64,000 bases of DNA from Microbacterium sp. nov. GSS16 (lineage in GTDB: Bacteria > Actinomycetota > Actinomycetes > Actinomycetales > Microbacteriaceae). The stretch lies in the NCBI RefSeq assembly GCF_028198145.1, contig NZ_CP116338.1, positions 930,001 through 994,000 of the forward strand. The letters are read 5' to 3'. Under the pieces are notes generated by a model, which ran no database searches, had not been told where the DNA came from, and saw only the letters and a list, made by a program, of their open reading frames with translations. Below, in pieces: positions 44,557 to 52,880 of this stretch. How positions within the stretch are numbered: position 1 is the stretch's first letter; every line of letters starts with the position of its first letter. The translations under genes and the position numbers were made by a program.

Positions 44557-45786
44557 TCATCCGCGGGCAGGCAGCATCAGCGAGAACGTCGTGGTCGACG
44601 CCCCGTCGAGCAGCAGGTGGCCACCGAGGCTCTCGGCGAGTTCGACCGAGAGGGCAAGGCCGATGCCCTCTCCCGCGGTGGCGCTGCGCCGATGCGGCCG
44701 CCGCTGGAAGATCGCGTTGCCGCGCGGACGCGTGCCCTCATCTGCGACCCGCACGGTGACGTACTCCGCTCGCCGCTCCGCGTCGATCGTGATGTCGCCG
44801 CGACCGTGCGTGAGGGCGTTGTGCAGCAGCACGTCGATGATCTGCGACGCGGCGGCAGGGGCGTCCCCCAGATCGCCTGTCATCGGCGCGACGTGGATCG
44901 TGCGTCCCAGGGAATGGGCCTGCCCCTGCCAGCGTGCTGCGGACTCGTGCAGCGACTCGGCGAGCGGCTCGAAGGTGGTCGCTCCTGGTGTGTCGCCCCG
45001 GGCGAGCGCGAGAAGCTGCGCGATGGCATCCGACAGGCGGTCAATCTCACGCACCGCGTGGTCGAGCTGATCGCGCACGACCGGCGGAGTCTCGGGCCAC
45101 AGCGACAGATCCTCGAGCTCGAGGCGCAGCGCGGTGATCGGGGTGCGCAGCTGATGCGAGGCGTTCGAGGCGAACTCGTGCTCGCGGCGCAGGCGATCCT
45201 CGAGCGTCTGCGCGCTTTCCCGCAGCGCCGTGTCGATCGCGCGTGCCTCAGGCACTCCGAGGTGCTGCTTCGGCGGCCGCAGATTGCCTCTGCCGATCTC
45301 GCGCACGGTGTCCAGCAGGCGGAGGAACGGTCGAGACAGCGAACGCGCCAGCTGTATCGCTGCAATGATCGCGATCAGCAGCAGGCCTGCGCCGATCGCG
45401 ATGACCGGTGTGACGGCTTTCGAGATGCGTTCGTTGACGATCTCGCCGGATCGGGTGAAGTCGACCGTGCCGCCGCTGCGGACGATCGAGGTGCCGGTGA
45501 TGTCATCCGCATCGACGTCGCTTCCGGCGACGACGGTGGTGCCGTCGGAAGCCGTGTACACCACTCGCTCGCCGTAGATGATCAGCCCGCCGAGCAGCTT
45601 CTCGTTCACAGTCCCGGAGCCGCCGCCTTGGTCGATCACGGTTCCCACCATGCTGGCCATCCGCTTCGCGTACTGCTGCTCGGAGGCGTGCACGAGATCG
45701 GCCACCATCAGCACACGCGGCACGCCGTACAACGCGATGATCGCGACGGCGAGGGAGAGGAAGGCGACGATGAGCCGTCTACGCAT
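44557..45786 (-). CDS. Sensor histidine kinase of the signal-peptidase island
   Basis: About 409 residues. The N-terminal membrane helix (LIVAFLSLAVAIIALYGV) and a second helix (VIAIGAGLLLIAIIAAIQLA, about 128-147) flank an extracellular sensor of roughly 100 residues. A HAMP-like segment leads to the dimerisation domain with the phospho-acceptor His211 in FASNASHQLRTPITAL. The ATPase N box is LLHNALTHG. ATG 45786 is preferred; it overlaps the response-regulator stop by 8 bp. It senses an external cue and phosphorylates the partner regulator. Confidence 0.92.
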   Translation of the reverse strand: MRRRLIVAFLSLAVAIIALYGVPRVLMVADLVHASEQQYAKRMASMVGTVIDQGGGSGTVNEKLLGGLIIYGERVVYTASDGTTVVAGSDVDADDITGTSIVRSGGTVDFTRSGEIVNERISKAVTPVIAIGAGLLLIAIIAAIQLARSLSRPFLRLLDTVREIGRGNLRPPKQHLGVPEARAIDTALRESAQTLEDRLRREHEFASNASHQLRTPITALRLELEDLSLWPETPPVVRDQLDHAVREIDRLSDAIAQLLALARGDTPGATTFEPLAESLHESAARWQGQAHSLGRTIHVAPMTGDLGDAPAAASQIIDVLLHNALTHGRGDITIDAERRAEYVTVRVADEGTRPRGNAIFQRRPHRRSATAGEGIGLALSVELAESLGGHLLLDGASTTTFSLMLPARG

Positions 45787-46549
45787 CGGGCGCGCCCTCG
45801 TCGAGGCGGAATCCGACCCCGCGCAAGGTGGTGATCCGCGCGTCGGCACCCGATTCCTCGAGCTTCTGGCGCAGTCGGGCGACGGTGACGTCGAGGGTCT
45901 TGGTGGACCCGAACCAGTTCGCGTCCCATACCTCGTCCATCAGTCGCTCGCGCGTCACCACGGCGCCGCGCTGCATGTCGAGTTGGGCCAGCAGGTCGAA
46001 CTCCTTCGTGCTCAGCGGCAGCTCGCGAGCCCCTGCGAGGGCGCGTCGCGAGGCGACGTCGACGACGAGTGCGGCTGGGGACACGGATGCCGAGGGCGTC
46101 CGCTCGCTGACGGGCTGCGACGCAGCCGCAGGACTGCGTCGCAGCAGAGCGCGCAGCCGGGCCAGCAGCTCGGCCAGAGCGAAGGGCTTGGCGATGTAGT
46201 CGTCCGCACCGACGTCGAGGCCGACGACGCGATCGAGCTCGCCGTCGCGCGCCGTGAGGATGACGATGCCGCCCGCGAAACCCTGCTCGCGCAGTCTGCG
46301 ACACACGTCGAGGCCGTCCATGTCGGGCAGGCCGAGGTCGAGCACGACCAGATCGATATCGTCGCCCGCTCGCGCAAGGGCCGACGCTCCGTCGGCGACG
46401 CGCTCGACGTCGTAGCCCTCGCGATCGAGAGTGCGCAGCAGCGGCACCGCAATGCCGTCGTCGTCTTCCACCACAAGGATGTGTCGTCCCACATGCTCGA
46501 GGCTATCAACGTCATCGAAGGGCCCTTCGGGGCGCTCGTACCGTGTCAT
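45779..46549 (-). CDS. OmpR-type response regulator
   Basis: A 256-residue regulator. The receiver domain has the acidic pair VVEDDD, the phosphorylated Asp71 in LDLGLPDMDG, and the conserved Lys in YIAKPF; the C-terminal winged helix includes LSTKEFDLLAQLDMQRGAVV and STKTLDVTVARLRQKL. The first 19 residues before the receiver look like an unusual extension. Its ATG overlaps the upstream repeat-protein stop (TGATG), tying it to the island. It likely binds the 11-bp direct repeats upstream of the two exported-protein genes. Confidence 0.92.
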   Translation of the reverse strand: MTRYERPEGPFDDVDSLEHVGRHILVVEDDDGIAVPLLRTLDREGYDVERVADGASALARAGDDIDLVVLDLGLPDMDGLDVCRRLREQGFAGGIVILTARDGELDRVVGLDVGADDYIAKPFALAELLARLRALLRRSPAAASQPVSERTPSASVSPAALVVDVASRRALAGARELPLSTKEFDLLAQLDMQRGAVVTRERLMDEVWDANWFGSTKTLDVTVARLRQKLEESGADARITTLRGVGFRLDEGAPDA

Positions 46550-48387
46550 CAGAAGTCCTTGTCGAGAGGGCCGCTCTCGGTGACCGGAGTCGTCGAGCAG
46601 CGCAGACCGACGAGGTCGGTCGCATTGGCGGAAGGCGTCCAGGTCATCGCAGCGGCCGTGGTGACCGTGCGCACCGAGCCCGACGTGGGGGCGCCGATGG
46701 TGACACGGACGACGGTGGCGGGCACGCCGTTGATGGTCTCGGTCGTGGCGATCATGGTGGCCGAGAACTGCGCCGTGCGCCACAAGCCGACGTGGTTGCC
46801 GCGCAGGTTGACGGAGCCGAGGTTGGTGTTCGGCACGTCGAGCAGGTCGTTGGACCCACTCGTGATGCCGCCGTCGCGCACCCGGGCGGTGACGGCGCGA
46901 GCCGAGCCGTCCCATCCGCTCGCGATGCTCTCCGGGCTGACGCGTCCGCTGTAGGTGAGCACCAGCACGTCGCCGGCGTCGATCACCCCGGCGTTGCCGC
47001 CGTTGACGGCCTGCACGTCGGCGCCGCGCAGCGGCGCATTGTCGACGCGTCGGGCAGCGAGCACGGTCGAGGTGGTCTGCTTGCCGTGGCTGTCGGTGAG
47101 GACGGCGCGCAGATCGTACGAGCCGTCCGCGACGGTCTTGGTGTCCCACGCGCAGACGTAGGGCGCCGCGGCGAGGGTGCACACGGGTGACCACTTGCCG
47201 CTGCCCGCCGGGGAGTACTGGATCGCGACCGACGAGACCCCGGCCGAGGAGTTCGCGGTGGCCGTCAGCTGCACGGCTCCGGTGAGGTACGCGCCCGAGT
47301 CGTCGAGCGAGATCGACGAGACCGTGTTGTCGACCAGGCGGCCGGCGACCGCGGCCGACGTGGTGCTGTTGCCGGCGAGGTCGGTCGCGATGGCACGGAA
47401 CGAGTATCGGCCATACGGCAGCGGCACGGTGTTGAAGCGGCACGACCACGGCTCGTCGGTGATGGTGCAGGCGGTCGTCCACGCGCCACCCGCACTCGGC
47501 TGGTGCTGGATGACGACGGATGCCACACCGGAGTGCGCATCGGCCGGCGAGGCGGCGAGGGTGACGGTGCCGGTGAGCACGCTGCCCGGGTCGGTCATGG
47601 TGACGGTGGGTGCGATGTTGTCGACGGTGACGGCGGCGGTCTCCGAGACCATGACCACGGCCGGACGGGCCGTGGGCCACGCCACGACGCGCACGTCGTA
47701 GTCGCCGCTGGCCAGTGACGCCGTCGCCCAGTTGACGGTGCAGGACGCGGAGCCTGCGATGCTCGCGCAGCCAGCGACGCTCTTCCAGCTGTTCGCGTCA
47801 GCGACCGAGTACTCGAATCGCAGACCATAGGTGGCGCGCGGGTCGGCATCGCCGAGCGTCGCGCTCAGCGGAATGGTGCCGCGCACCGCGTCGCCGAGGT
47901 CGGCGAGCGCCACGGTGAAGGCGTTCGCCACGGCGACCCGCACCGGCGCCGATGTGGAGGCGTAGCCCGCGTTGTCGGTGGCGGTGGCTCGCACGTCGTA
48001 TGCGCCGTCGACCACGGCGAAGGTGTCCCAGCTGCAGCGGTAGGGGGCAGATGCGGTGCTGCACAGCGTCGTCCAGCTCGAGGCGCCCGCGCTCTGCCAC
48101 TGGACCATGACGTTCGCGATGCCGGTCTCGGCGTCGGCGGCCGCGGCGGTGATGGCCGCGGATCCGCGCAGCGGTGCATCGGGGGCGACGATGCCGACCG
48201 TCGGCGGGGTCCAGTCGACGGCGGCGGAGGCCGTGCTCGTGGCGTTCGCGGACTGTGACATGAAGGCTGCGGAGGAGGTCTGCAGTCCGTTCAGGGCGAA
48301 GACGGCCGCAAGCAGGGCGCCCAGAGCGGCGAGTGCGCTGTTGCGCAGCGCCGTGCCGGTCATCGGGGTGCCCGTCCGTCTGGTCAT
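46549..48387 (-). CDS. Secreted repeat protein with Ig-like domains, SipW-type signal
   Basis: A 612-residue protein. The N-terminus has a signal of the alternate type (ALAALGALLAAVFALNGL followed by SSAAFMSQSAN). The mature part is built of about five Ig-like modules of roughly 90 residues, each with conserved WTTLCSTA..YRCSWDT-like and YDVRATATD segments and a pair of cysteines. No LPXTG motif is visible. The leaderless-type promoter favours M1 (48387) over M9 (48363). A candidate surface or matrix protein, co-regulated with the TasA-like gene. Confidence 0.85.
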   Translation of the reverse strand: MTRRTGTPMTGTALRNSALAALGALLAAVFALNGLQTSSAAFMSQSANATSTASAAVDWTPPTVGIVAPDAPLRGSAAITAAAADAETGIANVMVQWQSAGASSWTTLCSTASAPYRCSWDTFAVVDGAYDVRATATDNAGYASTSAPVRVAVANAFTVALADLGDAVRGTIPLSATLGDADPRATYGLRFEYSVADANSWKSVAGCASIAGSASCTVNWATASLASGDYDVRVVAWPTARPAVVMVSETAAVTVDNIAPTVTMTDPGSVLTGTVTLAASPADAHSGVASVVIQHQPSAGGAWTTACTITDEPWSCRFNTVPLPYGRYSFRAIATDLAGNSTTSAAVAGRLVDNTVSSISLDDSGAYLTGAVQLTATANSSAGVSSVAIQYSPAGSGKWSPVCTLAAAPYVCAWDTKTVADGSYDLRAVLTDSHGKQTTSTVLAARRVDNAPLRGADVQAVNGGNAGVIDAGDVLVLTYSGRVSPESIASGWDGSARAVTARVRDGGITSGSNDLLDVPNTNLGSVNLRGNHVGLWRTAQFSATMIATTETINGVPATVVRVTIGAPTSGSVRTVTTAAAMTWTPSANATDLVGLRCSTTPVTESGPLDKDF

Positions 48388-48393
48388 GCTTCG

Positions 48394-48427
48394 ACGTTAC
48401 GGAGCGGCCGGTTACAGCCCGGCAACA
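48394..48427 (-). promoter_or_regulatory. Activator-type promoter of the repeat-protein gene
   Basis: Two contiguous 11-bp units on the minus strand, TGTTGCCGGGC (48417-48427) and TGTAACCGGCC (48406-48416), lie 6 bp upstream of the -10 hexamer TAACGT (48394-48399). The -10 is 6 nt before the ATG at 48387. The repeats occupy the -35 region, as expected for an activator of the OmpR class. The same arrangement occurs at 49802-49846. Confidence 0.75.
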
Positions 48428-48485
48428 ACGGGGTCTCAGCCGGGACACGATCGGACCAGAAGAAGCGCTGCGCAGATACGGGGAC

Positions 48486-48512
48486 GGGGCCGCGGCAGGA
48501 AGCCGCGGCCCC
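48486..48512 (-). terminator. Strong hairpin between the signal peptidase and repeat-protein genes
   Basis: A perfect 11-bp GC stem (48486-48496 with 48502-48512) with a 5-nt loop, downstream of the signal peptidase stop on the minus strand. No T-run follows. It probably ends the tasA-like/peptidase transcript and separates it from the following promoter. Confidence 0.7.
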
Positions 48513-48537
48513 TTCGAGACCCGTGGAGAAGTGCGTG

Positions 48538-49068
48538 CTAGCCGCGTAGCGCGCGGACAAGGTCGCGCAGGAACATGAGACCGATCATCGCGGCGGGAAG
48601 GCCGATGGCCAGCATCCGCACCCCCGACATCGACAGCAGGATGAACACCCAGCCCACTGCCGGCACCCAGCCCTCGACGCGGGGCTGAACGGCGGATTCC
48701 AGGGTGAAGGTCCACGGGTCGGCACTGGCGTTCGCGTCGCCCTGGGTGCGCAGCACGCGCCGGCCGTCGGGGTCGGTCTCGTCGTCGATCGAGAGGATAC
48801 GGTGCGTGACCGGTTCGTTGATGCCGGCGTCCTTCGGCGGCACGTAGGTGATGATGTCGCCGACTTTCAGATCCGCGACGGGAACCTGCCGCTCGTACAC
48901 GACGGTGCCGCGCTCGAAGGCGCCGGACATCGAGCCGCCTGTGATGACGTAGCGGTCGAGGCCGAACAGCGACGGGACGAGCATGAGCCCCACCAGCGCT
49001 ATGGCGCAGGCGACGGCGACGCTGATCAGGGTGTTGCCGATCGCGCGGGTCGTCTTGATGGGGCTCAT
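48538..49068 (-). CDS. Signal peptidase I, SipW/ER type
   Basis: A 176-residue membrane peptidase. The nucleophile is Ser46 in TGGSMSGAF; the general base is His89 in PVTHRIL in place of the lysine of ordinary bacterial LepB, as in SipW and archaeal/eukaryotic signal peptidases. An N-terminal helix (ISVAVACAIALVGLMLV) and a C-terminal one (WVFILLSMSGVRMLAIGL) span the membrane. Encoded between the TasA-like and Ig-like exported proteins, which are its probable substrates. Confidence 0.92.
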   Translation of the reverse strand: MSPIKTTRAIGNTLISVAVACAIALVGLMLVPSLFGLDRYVITGGSMSGAFERGTVVYERQVPVADLKVGDIITYVPPKDAGINEPVTHRILSIDDETDPDGRRVLRTQGDANASADPWTFTLESAVQPRVEGWVPAVGWVFILLSMSGVRMLAIGLPAAMIGLMFLRDLVRALRG

Positions 49069-49081
49069 GCTCTTCTCCTCT

Positions 49082-49117
49082 GATCTCGGGTGATCAGTGC
49101 CGATCTCGGGTGATCAG
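49082..49117. repeat. Two 16-bp direct repeats upstream of the signal peptidase gene
   Basis: GATCTCGGGTGATCAG occurs at 49082-49097 and again at 49102-49117, spacing 20 bp, about 14 bp before the peptidase start. The arrangement could be a regulatory site or a local duplication. Confidence 0.75.
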
Positions 49118-49173
49118 CGGGGGTAGGACAGCCGGCGAATGGATGCCGGATGTCCCGGGTCAGGGGTGGGCGA

Positions 49174-49743
49174 TCACTGCGCGACGGACGTGGCGGCCGT
49201 CTGCTTCGAGTCCCAGGTGTAGACGGCGGAGGCGTTCTTGCCCTGCTCGGTGTTGTCGGCGGTCTGCGCGAGGGTGGTGCTGAACGTGTACTCGCGCGAC
49301 TCGCCCACGGCGAATTCGCCGAGGTCCAGAGCGCCGGCCTTGGTCAGCTCGCCGAAGGTGCCGGACCAGACCGGGGTGCCGCTGCCGGCGCGGGTGATGA
49401 CGAGCTTGAGGTTCTCGGCCTTGAGGAAGCCGTTGGTGGCGTTCTCGGTGAGGGTGAATGAGGCGGGCAGCGAGCCGGAGTTGGTGATGGTCACCTTGCC
49501 GTTGACCGTGTCGCCCGGCTTGAGGTTGGAGGCGTTGAAGATCGCCTTGCCCGACTTGGAGTTCTGCTGGGCGAGCGTGCCGCTGCTGAAGGCGTTGGCG
49601 GAGTTGACCGAGTTGGCGACGAAGTCCGCACCCGAGCCCACTGCCACGGTGGCGGCGACGAGCAGGCCGGCCAGCGGCAGGATGATCAGGCGCTTGCGGG
49701 ACTTCTTGGCGGTGGGGGCGGCGGTGGCGGTGATCTCGGTCAT
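49174..49743 (-). CDS. TasA-like exported protein with alternate (SipW-type) signal peptide
   Basis: A 189-residue protein. The signal region is long and polar at the front (ATAAPTAKKSRKRLIILPLAG), then the hydrophobic LLVAATVAVGSG, with cleavage near the ANSVNSANAFSSG region. The mature part is a beta-sandwich (KVTITNSGSLPASFTLTENATNG) matching the camelysin/TasA class. In Bacillus such proteins form biofilm fibres after SipW processing; the function here is by analogy. First gene of the peptidase island. Confidence 0.87.
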   Translation of the reverse strand: MTEITATAAPTAKKSRKRLIILPLAGLLVAATVAVGSGADFVANSVNSANAFSSGTLAQQNSKSGKAIFNASNLKPGDTVNGKVTITNSGSLPASFTLTENATNGFLKAENLKLVITRAGSGTPVWSGTFGELTKAGALDLGEFAVGESREYTFSTTLAQTADNTEQGKNASAVYTWDSKQTAATSVAQ

Positions 49744-49801
49744 GATGTTTCCGTTCTTGAGGGCCGAGGCGGCTCTGGACTGTGGGGAAGCTTGTGATTC
49801 G

Positions 49802-49846
49802 AAGCTACGGAGGCGCCGGTTACACGCGTGCCACAGAGCGGCAACA
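49802..49846 (-). promoter_or_regulatory. Activator-type promoter of the TasA-like gene
   Basis: Three contiguous 11-bp units on the minus strand, TGTTGCCGCTC (49836-49846), TGTGGCACGCG (49825-49835) and TGTAACCGGCG (49814-49824), lie 6 bp upstream of the -10 hexamer TAGCTT (49802-49807). Two of the units closely match the repeats at 48406-48427, and the spacing to the -10 is identical. The predicted 5' UTR is about 52 nt. Confidence 0.75.
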
Positions 49847-49886
49847 CCTCTGCCAGCGTTCGACCACAGAGTGCTTCGCGTCAGTG

Positions 49887-50408
49887 TCAGCGCAGCCGCG
49901 CGAGCTCGGTGATCGTGCGCGTGGCGGCATCCCAGCGGCGCAGCGCACGCGCGGTTCCGATGAGCTCCTCTCCGACGAGAGGGAGCGACCGTTCGAGATC
50001 CTGCAACCGCACGCGCCGGGCGAGGGTGACGTGCGGTGTCCACGCGCCGGGTGCGGTGTGCGGGGCCTCGTCACCCGGTCCGGCCGCCGAGTGGACGTCA
50101 TCATGCAGGGCGAGCAGCGCGGACGATGGGATCACGCTGCGCGCGAGCACGCGCCGGTCGCCGTCCCCGAACAGCACCGGCGCACCCAGGCGCACCTCGA
50201 ACGCCGCGCGAGTGGCGAGGGCATCGACGTCGAGGTGCTCCAGCGCACTGCGCACGAGCAGGGTCACGTGCGGCCTGTTGCTCGGCGCGGTATGCGCGGC
50301 CAGACTCGACAGGCCGGCGGCGGCCAGGGCATCCCACTCCGCGCGCACGGCGTTCTCGCTGATCTCGTCGAGCAGCAGCTCGATGGAGATCATCGGGTCG
50401 CGCGTCAT
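49887..50408 (-). CDS. thpR: 2H phosphoesterase / 2'-5' RNA ligase family protein
   Basis: About 173 residues with two HxT motifs, PHVTLL and PHVTLA, spaced as in the 2H phosphoesterase superfamily (LigT/ThpR). These enzymes hydrolyse or ligate 2',3'-cyclic phosphates of RNA or tRNA splicing products. ATG 50408 is the likely start; M6 is an alternative. Divergent from dcd; the leaderless dcd promoter lies in the gap. Confidence 0.82.
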   Translation of the reverse strand: MTRDPMISIELLLDEISENAVRAEWDALAAAGLSSLAAHTAPSNRPHVTLLVRSALEHLDVDALATRAAFEVRLGAPVLFGDGDRRVLARSVIPSSALLALHDDVHSAAGPGDEAPHTAPGAWTPHVTLARRVRLQDLERSLPLVGEELIGTARALRRWDAATRTITELARLR

Positions 50409-50441
50409 GCGACGAGAATAGTGCGGCTCTCCTGGCACCGT

Positions 50442-50447
50442 TACGCT
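50442..50447 (+). promoter_or_regulatory. -10 hexamer of a leaderless promoter (dcd)
   Basis: TACGCT lies 6 nt before the GTG at 50454; no RBS is visible. Confidence 0.5.
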
Positions 50448-50453
50448 GAACAC

Positions 50454-51059
50454 GTGCTTCTCAGCGACCGCGACATCAAGGCAGAACTCGCAACGGGCCG
50501 CATCGGGCTGGCGCCGTACGACGAGCAGATGGTGCAGCCGTCGAGCGTCGACGTGCGCCTCGACCGGTACTTCCGGCTGTTCGACAACCACAAGTACCCG
50601 TTCATCGATCCCTCAGAGGATCAGCCCGAGCTGACCCGGCTGATCGAGGTCGCGCCAGACGAGCCGTTCATCCTGCACCCCGGCGAGTTCGCGCTCGGTG
50701 CGACCTTCGAGCAGGTGACCCTGCCCGACGATGTCGCGGCGCGGCTGGAGGGCAAGTCGTCGCTCGGACGCCTCGGGCTCATCACCCACTCGACGGCCGG
50801 GTTCATCGATCCTGGCTTCAGCGGGCACGTCACCCTCGAACTGGCGAACGTCGCGACCCTGCCGATCAAACTGTGGCCGGGGATGAAGATCGGCCAGTTC
50901 TGCTTCTTCCGCCTCACCTCGCCCACCGAGAACGCGTACGGCTCGGGTCCGTACGGCAATCGGTACCAGGGGCAGCGCGGGCCCACGGCATCCCGCTCGT
51001 TCCAGAATTTCCACCGCACAGACGTCGGCATCACCGACGCGGGAGCTCAGGGCGGGTGA
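50454..51059 (+). CDS. dcd: dCTP deaminase
   Basis: About 201 residues from GTG 50454. The DCD/DUT signature [23 protein letters not shown] (key Ser, Arg and Glu/Asp residues in the [11 protein letters not shown] stretch) and the C-terminal [11 protein letters not shown] loop are clear. The enzyme converts dCTP to dUTP, or to dUMP if the bifunctional form, for thymidylate supply. The bifunctional and monofunctional forms cannot be separated with certainty by eye. The next gene starts 1 bp after the stop. Confidence 0.95.
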   Translation: MLLSDRDIKAELATGRIGLAPYDEQMVQPSSVDVRLDRYFRLFDNHKYPFIDPSEDQPELTRLIEVAPDEPFILHPGEFALGATFEQVTLPDDVAARLEGKSSLGRLGLITHSTAGFIDPGFSGHVTLELANVATLPIKLWPGMKIGQFCFFRLTSPTENAYGSGPYGNRYQGQRGPTASRSFQNFHRTDVGITDAGAQGG

Positions 51060-51060
51060 C

Positions 51061-51444
51061 ATGAGCGACCCGACGAGGGATGCCGATGACGCAGCGCGCG
51101 CTGAGTCGGAGCTCGCTGTGCCGGAGCCTGCTGTGCCCGAGCCGACGATCCCCGATGCGGTGATCCCCGATGCGGCGCTCGCCGAGCCCGTCATCCCGCC
51201 CGCGCCTCCGGAAGAGGCGCCGACCCGAGCCGCTCGGCGCACGTCTGCCGCTGAAAAGCTTTCGGCAGCTCCGGCACCGGCATCCGATCGGCGTCTGACC
51301 GCACCGCCCCCAGACCCGACCGTCGTGCCGCCGCCGGCGGGAGCGACACCGAGCAGCTACCGGGGCTGGACGATCGCGATCTGCAGCTTCCTCGCGCTTC
51401 TCCTGAGCGGCGCCGTCGTCACGATAGGCGTGCTGCTGAGCTGA
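51061..51444 (+). CDS. Pro/Ala-rich protein with C-terminal membrane helix
   Basis: A 127-residue protein. The first 100 residues are low complexity, with repeated VPEPAVPEPTIPDAVIPD and a basic RAARRTSAAEKL segment; the C-terminus is one hydrophobic helix (TIAICSFLALLLSGAVVTIGVLL). Tail-anchored topology is likely. It sits 1 bp after dcd. No known family. Confidence 0.65.
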   Translation: MSDPTRDADDAARAESELAVPEPAVPEPTIPDAVIPDAALAEPVIPPAPPEEAPTRAARRTSAAEKLSAAPAPASDRRLTAPPPDPTVVPPPAGATPSSYRGWTIAICSFLALLLSGAVVTIGVLLS

Positions 51445-51524
51445 CCCGCGCCCCGGGATGAAAAATGCCGGTGAGCCGCAGCCGCGACCAGCGTTCTCCA
51501 TCCCGCGGCGGCGTGCGGGGTCAG

Positions 51525-51558
51525 CCGTGTACGCGAATCCGCGCTGAGGCGTACACGG
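51525..51558. repeat. 10-bp perfect inverted repeat in intergenic region
   Basis: CCGTGTACGC (51525-51534) and GCGTACACGG (51549-51558) flank 14 nt, in the 215-bp gap between the tail-anchored protein and the flavoprotein genes. Could be a regulator site or a weak hairpin terminator. Confidence 0.6.
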
Positions 51559-51659
51559 ATGACCTCGCATCCGGCGACGCGCCGGCTGTGACCGACCACA
51601 CCGGCAGGGGCTGTCAAGGCCGTCGCCTCGGCCGCTGCAGCCGCCTACGGTCGGCTTCC

Positions 51660-52874
51660 ATGAGCGCCGAGAACACATCCACAGTCGACAGTCACGAGCG
51701 CACGCATCGGGTCCTCGTGGTCGGAGGAGGCAACGGCGGGCTGTCGGTCGCCGGTCGCCTGCGCCGATCCGGAGTCACCGACATCGCCGTCGTCGAGCCA
51801 TCGCAGACCCACTACTACAAGCCGCTCTTCTCGCACATAGCGGGCGGCACCGCCCGGGCGAGCGAGGCGGTGCGTCCGCAGGCCGACGTCTTCCCCGACG
51901 GGGTGGAGTGGATCCCGGATGCCGTCAGCGCGGTCGACCCCGAGAATCGGCGGGCGCACCTGGCATCCGGCGACACCGTCCGGTACGACCAGCTGATCCT
52001 CGCCCCGGGCATCCGGAACGACTGGGATGCCGTCCCCGGCCTCGACGAGGCGATGAACTCGCCGCACGGCGCCTCGAACTACGACTTCGCGCTTGCGCAG
52101 AAGGCGTCCCGGCTGCTGCGCTCGGTGCGCTCGGGCACGGTCGTCTTCGTGCAGGCGCCAGGGCCCGCCTCCTGCGCGGGCGCAGCGCAGAAGCCCATGT
52201 ACCAGGCGTGCGCGTACTGGCGGGCGATGAACGTGCTGCACGACATCCATGTGGTGCTGCTCGTGCCGACGCCGACGATCTTCGGCATCCCCGAGATCGA
52301 CGCCGAGCTGCAGCGCAGCATCGACGAGTACGACATCGACGTGCGCACCGGCGCGCACCTGCGCGAGGTCGACGCCGACGGTCGAACGGTCGTGTTCGAT
52401 GCCGACGGTGCCGGCGGGCAGTCGCTGCACTACGACCTGCTCGTCGCCGAACCGCCGCAGAAGGCGCCGGAATGGATCCGCGCCAGCGGCCTCGCCGACG
52501 ACGCCGGCTTCGTGGCCGTCGATCCGCACACGCTGCGCTCCACCCGGCATCCCGAGATCTGGGCGCTCGGCGACGCGGCAGGCACGACGAACTCGAAGTC
52601 CGGCGGTGCGCTGCGCAAGCAGGCGAAGGTGGTGGCCGAGAACGTCGGCGCGGTGCTCGAGGGGCGCGAGGCGGCATCCGCCTACGACGGATACGGCGTC
52701 TGCCCCTTCACCGTCTCGCGCTCGACAGCCGTCTTCGCAGAGTTCGACGACCGGCTCCGCCTGATGCCGACGCTGTGGCGCAGCTCGTACCGGGAGAGTC
52801 GGATGAACTGGATCATCGACCGCCAGATCTTCCCGCAGGTCTACTGGCACATGATCCTGCAGGGCCGCGCCTGA
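51660..52874 (+). CDS. FAD-dependent NAD(P)/sulfide:quinone-type oxidoreductase
   Basis: About 404 residues. The FAD-binding Rossmann motif is VLVVGGGNGGLSVAGRL; further flavoprotein features are HYYKPLFSHIAGG and the C-terminal ALGDAAGTTNSKSGGALRKQ (GD motif). The overall pattern fits the sulfide:quinone oxidoreductase/NDH-2 group; catalytic cysteines of true SQR include one in QAPGPASCAGAAQKPMY, consistent with but not proof of sulfide oxidation. -10-like TACGGT lies 8 nt before ATG 51660. Confidence 0.85.
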   Translation: MSAENTSTVDSHERTHRVLVVGGGNGGLSVAGRLRRSGVTDIAVVEPSQTHYYKPLFSHIAGGTARASEAVRPQADVFPDGVEWIPDAVSAVDPENRRAHLASGDTVRYDQLILAPGIRNDWDAVPGLDEAMNSPHGASNYDFALAQKASRLLRSVRSGTVVFVQAPGPASCAGAAQKPMYQACAYWRAMNVLHDIHVVLLVPTPTIFGIPEIDAELQRSIDEYDIDVRTGAHLREVDADGRTVVFDADGAGGQSLHYDLLVAEPPQKAPEWIRASGLADDAGFVAVDPHTLRSTRHPEIWALGDAAGTTNSKSGGALRKQAKVVAENVGAVLEGREAASAYDGYGVCPFTVSRSTAVFAEFDDRLRLMPTLWRSSYRESRMNWIIDRQIFPQVYWHMILQGRA

Positions 52875-52880
52875 TGCGGC

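Noticed and set aside
45779-47680. Apparent 633-residue fusion of the response regulator with an upstream region
   Set aside because: The upstream part of this frame is the out-of-frame shadow of the Ig-like gene; the true regulator starts at ATG 46549 and overlaps that gene's stop.
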